DNA from: Zygnema cylindricum
Lineage: Eukaryota > Streptophyta > Zygnematophyceae > Zygnematales > Zygnemataceae
NCBI GenBank assembly: GCA_037447655.1
Contig: JBBHKE010000013.1
Location: 110,108-174,107 of the forward strand
DNA: 64,000 nucleotides
Direction: 5' to 3'
The notes beneath the pieces were generated by a model, which saw nothing but the letters and a program-made list of their open reading frames with translations, was not told where the DNA came from and did not search any database. Made by a program: the position numbers and the translations under genes. This document shows, in pieces, positions 32,170 to 43,586 of this stretch (within the stretch, counting starts at the first letter, position 1; each line of letters starts with the position of its first letter).

Positions 32170-33287
32170 CTCCCATTATTTTTTAGTCACTTTTGATTTT
32201 AAGTCCACATCTCTCTCTGCAGAAAATTAATTTAGGAGAAGGTACCGGCTTGGTCATCATGTCTGCCACCATCTCACTGTCTCGTGTGTATTCTAGAGTT
32301 ATTATTTTGTTCTCCACCTTTTCCCTAACAAAGCTAAGTCTGATGTCCATGTGTTTTGCTTTAAAATGATGTTTCGGATAAGCAGCAATTGCAATTGCTG
32401 CTTGATTATCACAGAATATTTTCTGAATTCCACTCATAAGATGCCCCGATTCACCAAGCAAGGATTTAACCCACATCAATTCCTTCACAGCAGAGCAAGA
32501 TGCCATATACTATGCCTCCATGGTAGACTGAGCAATGACCTTTTGCTGCTTACTGCTCCAGCAACAAGCACCATTCCCCACATACAACACATATCCAGAT
32601 GTACATCTTCTCATCAGAACATCCCCATAGTTGGCATCACTCCAAGTGGTGATGTTAGTGTTTTCCCCACCCAGATGCAGCCATAGATCCCTAGTTCCTA
32701 TGAGATATCTGAGGACCTTTTTTGCTGCTTCCCAATCCCTTTTGGTAGGAGCATTCAGACTCCTAGTTAGCACTCGTACAGCTGCTGCCAAATCTGGTCT
32801 GGTACAATTCATAAAATATATCAGACTGCTCACTACCTGTCTGTATGGAATAGTGTGCATATACTTCTTCTCTTCTGTACCTAGTTTATCATCTAGAATT
32901 AGGATGTCTCATTCCTCACTCCCCTCACTTCCCTTCTTTAAATCTATGGGAGTCGTGCAACTGTTGGCTTTCTTCATCTGAAATTTTTCCAGCATGTTTC
33001 TAATTGCCTCTTTCTGAGTTAATCTAATTATCCACTTTTTCCTATTTCTCTCTACTTGTATTCCCAAAATATATCTAGCCTCCCCCATATCTTTCATTTC
33101 GAATCTTCCCTTTAGATCTGTTTTTAGTTTGTTAATTTTCTTTAATGACTAACTTAGAACAAGAAGATCATCAACGTAAATTGCAATAAAGATGACACCT
33201 TCCTCATCTTCAAAAATATATATTGAATGGTCTGAACTGATGCGAAAGTATCCTTACTGGTAAGGAACTCATCAAGTTTCTTGTTCC
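32170..33287 (-). pseudogene. Element J RNase H and part of RT
   Basis: Pieces on the minus strand: YVDD-region remnants (33130-33180), KDMGEARYILGIQVER (33097-32909), VVSSLIYFMNCTRPDLAAAV and TTWSDANYGDVLMRRCTSGYVLYVG (32860-32510), then after a TAG at 32507-32509 ASCSAVKELMWVKSLL, FCDNQAAIAIAAYP and MMTKPVPSPKL (32506-32183). RNase H is nearly complete. Frame changes lie near 33288 and 32880. Confidence 0.8.
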
Positions 33288-33288
33288 A

Positions 33289-35171
33289 CTATCTGGGCGC
33301 CTGTTTCAATCCATAGAGAGATTTGATTAGCCGGCATACCTTACTTTCCTCTCCTTGTTCCACGAATCTTTCCGGTTGTCGCATGAAGATTTCCTCCTCT
33401 AGTTCTCCATGTAGGAACGTTGTCTTTATGTCCATCTGGTGGACTTCCATGTCTTCTATAGCTGCCAGACTGAGAAGTATTCGAACCGAGGGAAATCTGA
33501 CGATCGGAGCGAAGGTTTCTTCGTAGTCTATTCCTTCTTTTTGAGTAAAACCTTTCCCCACTAACCGAGCCTTATACGGCTCAATTGTATTGTCCGGATT
33601 CAGTTTTAGTTTGAAAACCCACTTACATCCAATTGGTTTTCTATCGGGTGGACAGTCCACCAGCTCCCATGTATCAGCCGCCATGATTGAAGTCATCTCT
33701 TCATTGATGGCCGTCTTCCACTGGTTTCTTTCCGGACAGTTCATTGCCTCTTCATATGTTTGAGGTTCATCCGGGTGAGATAGTTTAGTTACCTTGTTAT
33801 TAACTTGTTTCTCTTGAAGCCTTTTGCTGCTTCTTCTCCCTCCCTCAAAATCTGCGGCTGGAATAGATGGTTCTCGTGGATTCTTTCGATTCACCACGGC
33901 TTCTCCCCTGTCCCTCGGATCCATATCCGTTTCCACCACGTCTTCCGCTTGTGTCATTGGCGTTTCCAAGTTCAAGTCTTTCTCTGTCTGTTTTGAATCT
34001 GCAAGGATATCATCTGAACCTGCAAGAGTATCGTCTTCTTGAAAACCCGGATAGTTAGGGAGATGAAAGTCATCAGAATTGTCTGACTCAACTCTGATTC
34101 TGACTGGTTTTGAGGATTTAAAGGGATCTACCGACTTCCCTTCATCCATAGCTACCAGATGTTTAACTAATATTATATCTTCTCTCTTTAGATCATATAC
34201 TCTATACCCTTTTACATCCTCATCATATCCTAGCAAGTATCCTGGTTTCCTTTTAGGATCTAGTTTCCAGTTTGATTTATCTGTATCTAAACTGAAGACT
34301 TTACTACCGAAAACCTTTAAATGAGATAGATCTGGTTTTCGGCCGGTCCATTTCTCATATGGAGTTTGGCCTTTCACCGCCGAAGTTAGAACTCTGTTTC
34401 TCAAATAATTTGCACAATTCATAGCTTCTGCCCAAAATCTTTTTCCTATCCTTTTATCTGACAACATACTCCGTGCACTATCATTTAGTGTCCTATTCAA
34501 TCTCTCGGCAACACCATTCTGTTCCGGGTTTTCTGGAACTGTCTTTTGATGTTGAACACCATCCTCCCTTAAGAACTCTTCAAACTGATTGGAGGTATAT
34601 TCTCCTCCATTGTCACTTCTTACTCTCTTTATTGAGGTCTCGTGAAGTTTCTCGACCCATGCCTTATATTGTTTAAAATACTCCGGAGTTTCTGATTTAT
34701 TTTTCAGAAAGTATACTCGGGAGTACCGGGACCAATCATCAGTAATGGTTAGCATAAATCTTTTGCCTCCGGGTGATGGCGCTCTCGCCGGTCCCCAAAT
34801 GTCCGTGTGTACCAAATCAAGAACTTTTTCTCCTTTATAAGTTGCTTTCTTTGGGAATGGTAATCTATGTGCTTTACCTTGAGCACACCCACTACAATCA
34901 CTCACATTATCATTTTCCCCAAAGCGTATTCCTTCAACTACTCCCAACTTTTTCATTTCTCTTAACTTTTCTAGATTCACATGCCCAAGTCTCTTATGCC
35001 ACAACATAATATCATTGACACCAGCATAGTAAAGTTTGAGTTTTTCATTACTTAAAGCAAGCCTGACATTCCTTGGCTACCTTTCTCAGCAGTGAAATAC
35101 ACATCTTCCTCAAAGCTAGCTGTAAAGACTCTTTTTCTAGTGCTAGTTTCAAATCCTTTATCATCTAATAC
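33289..35171 (-). CDS. Element J integrase and N-terminal RT, open for 572 codons
   Basis: The frame at 35007-33289 starts MLWHKRLGHVNLEK...CSGCAQGK (integrase zinc domain). The core has HTDIWGPAR, VRSDNGGEYTS and PEQNGVAERLNRT with D-D-E complete. Then come WTGRKPDLSHLKVFGSKV, a Ser/Asp/Glu-rich linker, and RT entry words [44 protein letters not shown] and LYGLKQAPR. Upstream, 35008-35171 continues integrase-proximal sequence, frameshifted, to the edge of element K. One of the best preserved pol segments here. Confidence 0.85.
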
Positions 35172-36011
35172 TGTTGTTTTGGAAAGCTTTAGTCCTCTCT
35201 ATGCCTCGAGTGTGAGGGAGAGAGAGTTTCACGACTTAGCATATGTTTGGTTGTAAGTTCGTTTCATTACACACCAGAATTGATGTTCCACTAGATCGGT
35301 GGGGAGTACACCTTTGTATACACTCCCGAGACACAAGTCACTACAAGAAAGAGGACACTCTAGAATATCCGATTGTTTGTGCATAGATACACTTGAGGAC
35401 AAAATGGCACATGGAGATTTGTCTACGGTGCCGAATGTGATATGTACGCGGCTGAGGGAGACCGCCGACAAATGCTGGTCCGTGTGAGCCACATACACGA
35501 CAAATGACGTGGCATATAGAATCCTACTCCTTTGTGAATATCTAGTTAAGTAGATTTTTGTCTTTGTGTGGTTAGTTGATTAGTAAAGGAATCTTTTTGT
35601 ATGACGTACCTTGTTCGGTTCGAGCCGCAGATATTTATTGTACGGCTGGTATGCCTCCGTACGTTCAGCAGCATAGGCTTCGGTGTATATTAGTAGGACT
35701 TAGATAACTTTGAAGGTATGAACATTTTGTAGTCAAAAACTGTACAGCCTGTTTTTGGCATTTTCATCTGTGGATATCTCACAGATCTGTTGACAGAATT
35801 ACTTGTAATTTTGTGTGTATGTTCATCCTGATATTATCTACACTGTAGTAGATTTTCATATTTATTGTGTCTCTGGTTTGCGTTTTATCAACTGTTGAAG
35901 TTACTATTTTTCAGACCGGTTTTTGTGAAAGTTTCTTGCTTGGTTTGGTTCCGAGATGACTACACCGGCATCCTCATCGTCTTCGGTTCCGGCTGTTGTC
36001 TCAGAACAACA
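35172..36011 (+). repeat. 5' LTR of element K
   Basis: TGTTGTTTTGGAAAGC to CAGAACAACA. The final 56 bases contain the Gag start codon (35956) and encode MTTPASSSSSVPAVVSEQQ. Very few differences from the 3' copy. Confidence 0.9.
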
Positions 36012-36510
36012 GGTCACGGGCCCGCCTTCACGAATTCCGGTTTTTGATGGGAGAGAATATCTGTATTGGGCAGATCTTGTAAGGTCGTATTTTGTACAAG
36101 TGAAGCTTTTTGATGTTGTTAATGGATCTATGGTAGAAACTGATGTAAACTATGATCAAAAGAATAAGCAGGCTCTTCATTTGATAAAATTAATGATATC
36201 TAAGGAGCTGCATATGACATACATTCAGGCTTCTAAAGCATCAGAGATTTGGGATGCTTTGAAAAAGACATATTCTAGGGCTAATGCACAACATGAGATT
36301 ATAAATGCTGGGCAGATCTGGGAATATAAGTATACAGGCGGAAGCATGGCAGAATATTGCAATAAATTCAGACTTCTAGTTGCTGAAAATGCATGTTCAG
36401 GTGGTTCATTTCCTGAGTATCACCAAGCAATGATTTTAGTGAGGGGGCTTGCTAGTGAGTATAAAGGTGCCTATGATGAACTGAAAAAATTGGAACAAAT
36501 CCTATTTCAA
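35956..36510 (+). pseudogene. Element K gag, truncated
   Basis: Starts in the LTR and crosses into VTGPPSRIPVFDGREYLYW. The capsid-like domain follows: VKLFDVVNGSMVE, ASEIWDALKKTYSRA, QIWEYKYTGGSMAEYCNKF, GGSFPEYHQAMILVRGLASEYK. Near 36500 it jumps straight to protease-downstream sequence (RQIFYACGATVEAN) in another frame. The nucleocapsid knuckle and the protease D-T/S-G motif are therefore missing: an internal deletion. Confidence 0.8.
36012..36023 (+). promoter_or_regulatory. Primer binding site of element K (mutated)
   Basis: GGTCACGGGCCC, two transitions away from GGTTATGGGCCC, starting at the base after the LTR. It encodes the V-T-G-P of Gag. Confidence 0.7.
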
Positions 36511-36514
36511 GGAT

Positions 36515-37902
36515 ATGACACCTATCCCTACTCGTCAAATCTTTTATGCATGTGGTGCCACGGTGGAAGCTAATGCTAAGGGTAGCTTAGATCTGAATTG
36601 TGAGATAGATGGCAAAGCTGTAAAAAGAACCTTGCATGATGTGTTATATGTGCCTAAAATTAAGAAAAAATTGTTTTCTACCTCAGTTGCAGAAAGTAAA
36701 GGTTTTGATGTTTTTCAGAGCAATGGCAAAAAGATAGTAAGCAAGGATGGGAGAGTAGCCTTAGTGGGAACTAGAGGCCCAAACATGTTGTATCGGATGG
36801 ACCTGGTTAATAAAGTTGATTTTGTGTACTCCAGTGTCCTTTCTGAAAATGTTTTGTGGCATAAAAGGCTTGGGCATGTTCATAATGAGAGGCTTGAAAA
36901 GATGGTGAAGACTAATATGATAGAAGGTGTCAAGCTTGGTGAAAAGGAATCCCATGTTTGTGATGGTTGTGCTGTAGGAAAGCTTCATAAGCTTCCCCTA
37001 CCACAGACTTCAGATTATCGAGCAAAGGATCTTCTCGGCCTTATCCACTCGGATGTATGGGGACCGGCCAAAGTTCCTTCCCTTGGTGGAAGGAAATACC
37101 TTATTACCTTCACTGATGACCACTCACGTTTCAGCCGAGTGAATTTTATGAAGGAGAAGAGCGAGGTCTTCACACATTTCAAGCATTTCCGGATCTGGGC
37201 GGAGAAACTTCACGGAAAATCGATCATTGCTTTGCGATCTGACAACGGTGGAGAGTATGTATCAAATGCCTTTGCTGAATACTTGAAAGAAAATGGAATT
37301 TATCATGAGTTTACTGTTCCTTACACTCCGGAACAGAATGGTGTGGCTGAAAGACTCAATAGGACCCTGACTGAATGTGCTATGTCTATGATGATGGATA
37401 AAGGTGTAGATCCGAAATTTTGGGGGGAAGCTTTTCACTGTGCTTCTTACATTAGAAATAGAATAGAAACTAGATCTGTGAAGGATATAAAACCTTATGA
37501 AATGTGGACAGGAAGAAAACCGAATGTTAGTCACTTTAGAGTATTTGGAAGTAAGTGTTTTATGTTGGATAACCTTCCAAATTGGAAATTAAGTCCAAAA
37601 TCTGTACCTGGGATATTTTTGGGATATGATGATGAGTCCGTAGGATATAGAGTGTATAATCCTAAGAAAAATACAATTCAGATTGCTAGGAATATTCAAA
37701 TCAAAGAAGAAAGTCAATCTGTTGATGTTTTTAGCATGAATGAGGCGGAAAAGGCAAAAAAAATGCAGGAATATGTCATCCTTGAGCAAATTCCTTTCAA
37801 GCAAACAATGGTTTCTTCATCTACATCTAAACTACCACATGTTTTGGGGCTGCCTCATCCACCTACTATTGCAACTACTACCGGACCACCTCCTCCTCCT
37901 CC
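36515..37902 (+). CDS. Element K protease remnant and integrase, interrupted by element L
   Basis: The frame opens after the deletion point and reads LHDVLYVPKIKKKLFSTS, VLWHKRLGHVHNERL with CDGCAVGK (zinc domain), HSDVWGPAK, LRSDNGGEYVS, PEQNGVAERLNRT (D-D-E complete), WTGRKPNVSHFRVFGSKC and a Pro-rich end LPHPPTIATTTGPPPPPPE. At 37903 element L begins. The integrase has no internal stop. Confidence 0.85.
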
Positions 37903-39109
37903 TGAAACTCTGAGACCTCTATTGGCCCTCAGAGTATGCAGATCCAAAAGAAGCTAATCTAGATAGTGTCGACTCCAAGTTGATATAAACCCAAGTGACT
38001 GACCCCTTGACAGTGAGAACCCCAATATAGATTCACCCCTGTGAAATAACACTTTCTGTGTGCTCAGTTCCACCATAGAATGCAAAGTTAGAATATGAGA
38101 TTTGGACACATTCACCCACTTTGACTTTCCCTTAGAAATGCAGCCACCCTGGCAGACAAAAACTCTGACCGACTACACCCCTGTGTAGCCTAGACTCCCC
38201 TAAGTCCAGAGCAAAAAGAATTACTGAAAATGGTCAAGTAAATTGATAGTTATGGTTGCCCAAAGTTAGCCATTTATACAAGGTGCTCTCTTAGAGAGAG
38301 GGTCCTATCTGCCAAATTTTTCTAAGTCCTATCTCTCTCTAAAACTCTATCTACTGAAGTACGGCACCAATTAAAACACTGTGTCGTACATAAAAGTACA
38401 AGTGCCGGTGTACTTTATGTACGGCCATAGTACGACATGGCCAAAATGTTGACACGTGTCATATCCGGATTCGTTTTCGTAATCCCCGGAGTTGCCGCAA
38501 TCCAATGTAGTTTTGCCACGTGTCACTCAATGTGGCCGTGATTGCAAACCGCCAAAATCGTACTCCACGATCTCGGCATCCTTCGCGGCCGTCCGATCAA
38601 ATTTGGATTTAATCGTGGCCGTCATAAATACTTGCGCGGTATTCTTTCCGGCCTCAAACAAACTGCGCGGTATTTATTTCGTATCCGTAACGTATGTCGT
38701 ATTTTACACAACTGTTTCTATGCAATATGCATATTGTTCTCGTTTAATGAATTAGTCTTATTGTAACTATTTAAATAAATATCATACCAGATATACTCTA
38801 TCATATAACTTAGACTATTTGGATAAGGTTACCGGCTACTCCGGGTTTGACGCATGGCAGGTACCATGGCAGGTACCAGGATCAAATCCTGGCTCTGTCA
38901 AAACTCCCTTTTAGAGAGAAAACCTTATAAAACAACTGCTTGTCTCTCTCTAGACAGCACAGGCAGCCATGGCTAACTCCTCCTCCAGTCTTCAGTGACT
39001 GCGACAAGTATGGAGACTTGAGTGAGGAGTTAGAGGCAGGCTGTCAATATCTATTATTTTGCTTTTTATTTTGCAATCTCTAGACCTAGAAAATACTTAA
39101 ATTCTAACA
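37903..39109 (-). repeat. 3' LTR of element L
   Basis: TGAAACTCTGAGACC to ATTCTAACA. It has the GTAC inverted repeat (38388-38424), a CCACGTGTCAC block, and a duplicated GCAGGTACC beside the tRNA-like arm CCAGGATCAAATCCTGG (38865-38895). Confidence 0.85.
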
Positions 39110-39122
39110 CTCCCCTTATTTT

Positions 39123-39470
39123 CTAGTCTATTTTCCTTTCAACTTTCCATAAACAAGTAAACAAACACCCCCTCTCCTTTTTCCTTTTCTTTTTCCTTTT
39201 TCCTTTTCCTTTCATAAAACTTAAGTATTTAACACAGTGCATTAAATGAACTGAAATAATAATTGCATCACACATTTTATTTAACATACCATTTTCCATA
39301 AATTCGAGCAAAGATTTTATCCACTTCATCACTTTTTTATCCACACACAAACCGATTTCCCTCTTGCGATCCAAACAGCCAGCCCCATCTCCAATCTGCA
39401 ACATACACCCAGATGCTAACCCTTTTACAGGCACATCTTTACAAGTGACATCACACCAAGTAGTGAGGTC
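39123..39470 (-). pseudogene. RNase H remnant at the end of element L
   Basis: On the minus strand it reads DLTTWCDVTCKDVPVKGLASGC-like sequence, then WIKSLLEFMENGMLNKMCDAI, SVHLMHC and LSFMKGK. It aligns in order with copia RNase H: ITTWSDASYGDAPMRRCTSGY, WVKSLLQELGF, FCDNQAAIAI and RLSFVREK. The segment is fused in frame to gag in the pre-insertion state, since element M is inserted at GFD/LTTW. The basic C-terminal tail (KGKRKKKRKK) is distinct from RNase H. Confidence 0.65.
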
Positions 39471-40530
39471 TGTTGGTTTTTGGAAACCTTTAGTCCTCTC
39501 TATATCACATTGCTATGCTGCCATGCTGCGCTGGTCACATCGCAGCCATAGCAGCATGTATGAAAAATATATTGTGCTGCCATGCTGCGCTGGTCACATC
39601 GCATCCATAGCAGCTTGCATACTAAGTACTAAGAGTATTGAACGTACGGAATTGGACTTCAAGTGACGCGAAGAAACATAGACGAAAGTGTTGAATATGT
39701 TGGAGAAATGGACGGCGGATCGCGAAGCGATCCGATGATTAACATTCGAAATGATTTAAATTGTACGTCGGCCGTACGAAACATAATGCGGCGGTCAACA
39801 TGTGATGAATTGGACGCCACCGGAGCTACGGACGGCAGCGCCGTCAGTTTGGTGAGGGACGCGAAATCGCGTCCATCACATGTTATTTATTTTGGACGGT
39901 CTTGATTCGTTTGACGGAATTCGTAAGACTTGTAAATATTTAACAATGTTTGTCCCGTGTATTAATTATTACTGTAGCTCTCACGTACACTCACATTAAT
40001 AGAGGTAGTCAATTGATTACGTACGGCTGGTATGCCTCCGTACAGTTAGTAGTAAGCTGTAGTATATATTTGTAGGACTTAGTCATTTCTAGACTTAGGA
40101 ACTTTTTGGACAGAAACTGTTTCTGCTCCTTTTTGGGATTTTCATCTAAGAATTGCTCTCAGTTTTATTGGCAGAATTATTTGATATTTTGCATGTGTGT
40201 TCCTTTTTGTATTGGCAATATTGTGGCGAATTTGCAGACCTATTGTGTGTCTGTTTTGCTTGGGGCTTCATTGTGAAGTTGGTCATATTTATCAAAGTTC
40301 TGGCAGGCTGTTTTTCTGCAACTTTGACTGAGTGTTGTGATTATTCGGTTTGGTATTATTATATGAAATTTGGTGGGAATAATTAGTGGACTTGGAACTA
40401 TCTGGTTGAGTAGTTTCAGCTTGGTTTGGTTATTCTATAGAATTCTGAGTGGAATCAAAGGAGGCTGTTTTGGGGTAGTCTGTGGTGCTTCCGAGGGTAC
40501 ATTCATGGCTGAAAAGGGCTATGAACAACA
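39471..40530 (+). repeat. 5' LTR of element M
   Basis: TGTTGGTTTTTGGAAACC to TGAACAACA. It holds a 59-bp tandem duplication (from 39518 and 39577) and two perfect 8-bp hairpins: CGGATCGC-GAA-GCGATCCG (39716-39734) and GGACGCGA-AA-TCGCGTCC (39857-39874). The Gag start codon is at 40505, inside the LTR. Confidence 0.9.
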
Positions 40531-41683
40531 GGTTATGGGCCCACGCCCATGGCTACCCATTTTGGATGAATCAACCCTGCCCATATTTGATGGTTCTAAA
40601 TATTACTATTGGAGGAGTATGATGGAGAGCTACTTCAAGTCTAGGAAGCTAATGGATGTGGTGGACGGGACATGTGTTGAATCATCGGTTGGATGGGAGG
40701 AGAAGAACAATGAGTGTATGCTGATTATCAAGCTATCTTTGAATGAGGAATTTGTATTGACTTACCTTGGTCTGGAAAGTGCAGCTGAGTTATGGAAGTG
40801 CTTAGAATGTGGATATCAAAAGACTTCCGTGTATCATTGGATGAGTAGTGTCACAAAAATAGTTGAGTATAAGTATGATGGAGGTAGTATGATGAATTAT
40901 TGTATAGGGTTACAAATATTGTTTGTAGAAAATGAGATTGCAGGTGGAAACTTTACAAATGCTCAAAAGGTTTTATTGTTAATGAAAGGATTACCTAAGG
41001 AATATAGGTGTGCTTTAGATAGATTAAAACATGTTGATAAAAATGATTGGAACTTACAATTAGCAATCAGGTGTGTTTTAGATGAAGAGGCCAATAATGA
41101 GGCTCTAAAGATTAGGGGGAATTTTAAAGGTGTCAGATTACAGTTTCAAAGAAATAAGAGAAGTTGTAGGGAAGAAAATTGTTTTTATTTTAATGATGTA
41201 GGACATACTTTCAGGGTATGTCCTCTATATAAAAGTGCATGTCTCACAGGAAATTTCAGAGAAGGGTTGGACAACAACCGAGTTCAGCCCCCTATACAAA
41301 AGCAACAGAATGCATTTACTGATCCGAAGAAATATTGTGAAGATAAAAGGGTTACACCTTCTTTCGAGAAATTTGTTTATTTGCCGAACGTCATTTTTGG
41401 AAATATGGAGAACGACGACAGAGGGGGAAAAATAATTGTCACCGAAGATGGTGTGGAGGAAAAGGAGACAGAAAAGGACGCGGTTTTTGAAACTTTTCCT
41501 GGTGACAGATTGTTGAGTGAAAAATGCTTACAAGAGGGGGAGTTAAGTGAAGTAAAAGGAGTGGGAGGAAAAGATGAGGAAGTGATAGTGGAACAGAAAA
41601 ATAATGTGGATGTGGAATTTAATGACCTTAGAGAAGATGAGAGGAAAAATGTTCAGATTATTGGGGTAAGAGAGGGAGTTTGA
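40505..41683 (+). CDS. Element M Gag
   Basis: About 392 codons from MAEKGYEQQVMGPRP, with the first nine residues encoded in the LTR. The capsid-like domain is clear: LPIFDGSKYYYWRSMMESYF, KLMDVVDGTCVE, ESAAELWKCLE, VEYKYDGGSMMNYC, GGNFTNAQKVLLLMKGLPKEY. The nucleocapsid knuckle is degenerate: NCFYFNDVGHTFRVC has Phe in place of the second Cys. An acidic C-terminal region follows. An upstream ATG at 40370 is in frame but lies deeper in the LTR; I prefer 40505 because related Gags start just before EQQ/ELQ. The frame is intact. Confidence 0.75.
   Translation: MAEKGYEQQVMGPRPWLPILDESTLPIFDGSKYYYWRSMMESYFKSRKLMDVVDGTCVESSVGWEEKNNECMLIIKLSLNEEFVLTYLGLESAAELWKCLECGYQKTSVYHWMSSVTKIVEYKYDGGSMMNYCIGLQILFVENEIAGGNFTNAQKVLLLMKGLPKEYRCALDRLKHVDKNDWNLQLAIRCVLDEEANNEALKIRGNFKGVRLQFQRNKRSCREENCFYFNDVGHTFRVCPLYKSACLTGNFREGLDNNRVQPPIQKQQNAFTDPKKYCEDKRVTPSFEKFVYLPNVIFGNMENDDRGGKIIVTEDGVEEKETEKDAVFETFPGDRLLSEKCLQEGELSEVKGVGGKDEEVIVEQKNNVDVEFNDLREDERKNVQIIGVREGV
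40531..40542 (+). promoter_or_regulatory. Primer binding site of element M
   Basis: GGTTATGGGCCC, perfect complement to the initiator tRNA-Met anticodon arm, starting at the first base after the LTR. It also encodes V-M-G-P. Confidence 0.85.
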
Positions 41684-42526
41684 AATTTTGGAAAACGAAA
41701 TAAAACTGCAAAAATTGGAAAAATAGGAAAAGAAACCTGGAAGAAGAGATTAGTGAAGAAAAAGGCAGGAATTAGAATTGATGACATTAAAAGGGTAGAA
41801 AACGGTGACAAAGATGTAAACTTACATAAATCACAAAAATTCATTAAGAAAAAAAAGAAAACAGGCAGGACTCAAAAGATCACTAGCAGAAAAAAACATG
41901 TTCCGAAAGTGGTTAAAAGAAGACGGCGTGAAAAGTAAGTTTACGGAGGTGACTACCATTAAAATTCAGTAATATATGTAAAATTTCGAATTTTGCATTT
42001 TGTTTTTCTTTAAATTAGTTGAAAAGAAAGTTTAATTTTTTATGTTTTTTGAAAGACTCAAGAAGAGGCAACGGTAGCAATGGTTTTTGGAGAGGACGCA
42101 TTTTTGGAAGAAATGGCAGAAAGAAGTTGGAGCAGTAACGCAGCTGGAGCAGTAACGCAGCTGGAGCAGTGGTGAATCGGCAAAAGCAGTTCGCGTCGCA
42201 ACGTAGCGCAGCGGAAGCAGTGGTGAAGTTTGAACGAAAGGGAAAAAGGGAGGAAATTTTCAGGTACAGAAAGGTACAGTTATTTTTAACACGCGGCATA
42301 TTTAATTCCAGATGCACGAAACTAAATTTTTTGGGGAGTGTTGTTTTGAAAAGTCAGTTTCGTGAGGGCGTGTCGTTTCGTGAGTACAAAATGTTTCGTG
42401 GGTACATTATAAGATTCTAATGCTATCTTGATTTACTGTGGAGGTTCGAATGGATTTGCGAATCGGGGGAGTAATGGTAGAAGAATGTGGACTTAGTGGC
42501 TGAGAGAGTCTAAAGGTTTGGGGGAG
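41684..42526 (+). other. 3' internal region of element M
   Basis: Holds a Lys/Arg-rich frame (41753-41938) resembling a nuclear targeting tail, then a short tandem repeat (GCAGTAACGCAGCTGGA, 42131-42170). Near the end there is a remnant of the pol C-terminus (GTGGACTTAGTGGCTGAGAGAGTCTAAAG) shared with element K. The polypurine tract TTTGGGGGAG ends at 42526. Confidence 0.55.
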
Positions 42527-43586
42527 TGTTGGTTTTTGGAAACCTTTAGTCCTCTCTATATCACATTGCTATGCTGCCATGCTGCGCTGGTCACATCGCA
42601 GCCATAGCAGCATGTATGAAAAATATATTGTGCTGCCATGCTGCGCTGGTCACATCGCAGCCATAGCAGCTTGCATACTAAGTACTAAGAGTATTGAACG
42701 TACGGAATTGGACTTCAAGTGACGCGAAGAAACATAGACGAAAGTGTTGAATATGTTGGAGAAATGGACGGCGGATCGCGAAGCGATCCGATGATTAACA
42801 TTCGAAATGATTTAAATTGTACGTCGGCCGTACGAAACATAATGCGGCGGTCAACATGTGATGAATTGGACGCCACCGGAGCTACGGACGGCAGCGCCGT
42901 CAGTTTGGTGAGGGACGCGAAATCGCGTCCATCACATGTTATTTATTTTGGACGGTCCTGATTCGTTTGACGGAATTCGTAAGACTTGTAAATATTTAAC
43001 AATGTTTGTCCCGTGTATTAATTATTACTGTAGCTCTCACGTACACTCACATTAATAGAGGTAGTCAATTGATTACGTACGGCTGGTATGCCTCCGTACA
43101 GTTAGTAGTAAGCTGTAGTATATATTTGTAGGACTTAGTCATTTCTAGACTTAGGAACTTTTTGGACAGAAACTGTTTCTGCTCCTTTTTGGGATTTTCA
43201 TCTGAGAATTGCTCTCAGTTTTATTGGCAGAATTATCTGATATTTTGCATGTGTGTTCCTTTTTGTATTGGCAATATTGTGGCGAATTTGCAGACCTATT
43301 GTGTGTCTGGTTTGCTTGGGGCTTCATTGTGAAGTTGGTCATATTTATCAAAGTTCTGGCAGGCTGTTTTTCTGCAACTTTGACTGAGTGTTGTGATTAT
43401 TCGGTTTGGTATTATTATATGAAATTTGGTGGGAATAATTAGTGGACTTGGAACTATCTGGTTGAGTAGTTTCAGCTTGGTTTGGTTATTCTATAGAATT
43501 CTGAGTGGAATCAAAGGAGGCTGTTTTGGGGTAGTCTGTGGTGCTTCCGAGGGTACATTCTTGGCTGAAAAGGGCTATGAACAACA
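42527..43586 (+). repeat. 3' LTR of element M
   Basis: Same length and nearly the same sequence as 39471-40530. One difference changes the Gag ATG copy to TTG (ATTCTTGGCT at 43558-43567). Confidence 0.9.

Larger units (their letters stand above)
39471..43586 (+). mobile_element. Element M: young gag-only LTR element, innermost layer
   Basis: LTRs 39471-40530 and 42527-43586, both 1060 bp, with only about six differences seen (~99.4% identical). Flanking pentamers AGGTC and ATGTC are a target duplication with one change; the paralogous uninterrupted site near 12900 reads GTGATGTCAAA. The internal region is just 1996 bp: gag, a basic tail and a remnant of the pol end (EECGLSG then stop, like K's REACGLSG). 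It cannot move without helper enzymes; K or H relatives with the EQQ start are the likely source. Confidence 0.9.

Noticed and set aside
35229-35498. 89-codon minus frame repeated at 48230-48499
   Set aside because: Again both copies are the K LTR pair; no protein motif.
38492-38766. Frames repeated at 45852-46127
   Set aside because: LTR sequence of element L; start and length vary between copies and nothing recognisable is encoded.
39663-39905. 80-codon frame, identical in both copies (also 42719-42961)
   Set aside because: It lies in the LTR of element M, so identity between copies is explained by LTR duplication, not coding selection.
40370-40504. Upstream in-frame ATG for element M Gag
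   Set aside because: The extra 45 residues are LTR-derived and hydrophobic, and relatives start just before EQQ/ELQ, so 40505 is preferred.
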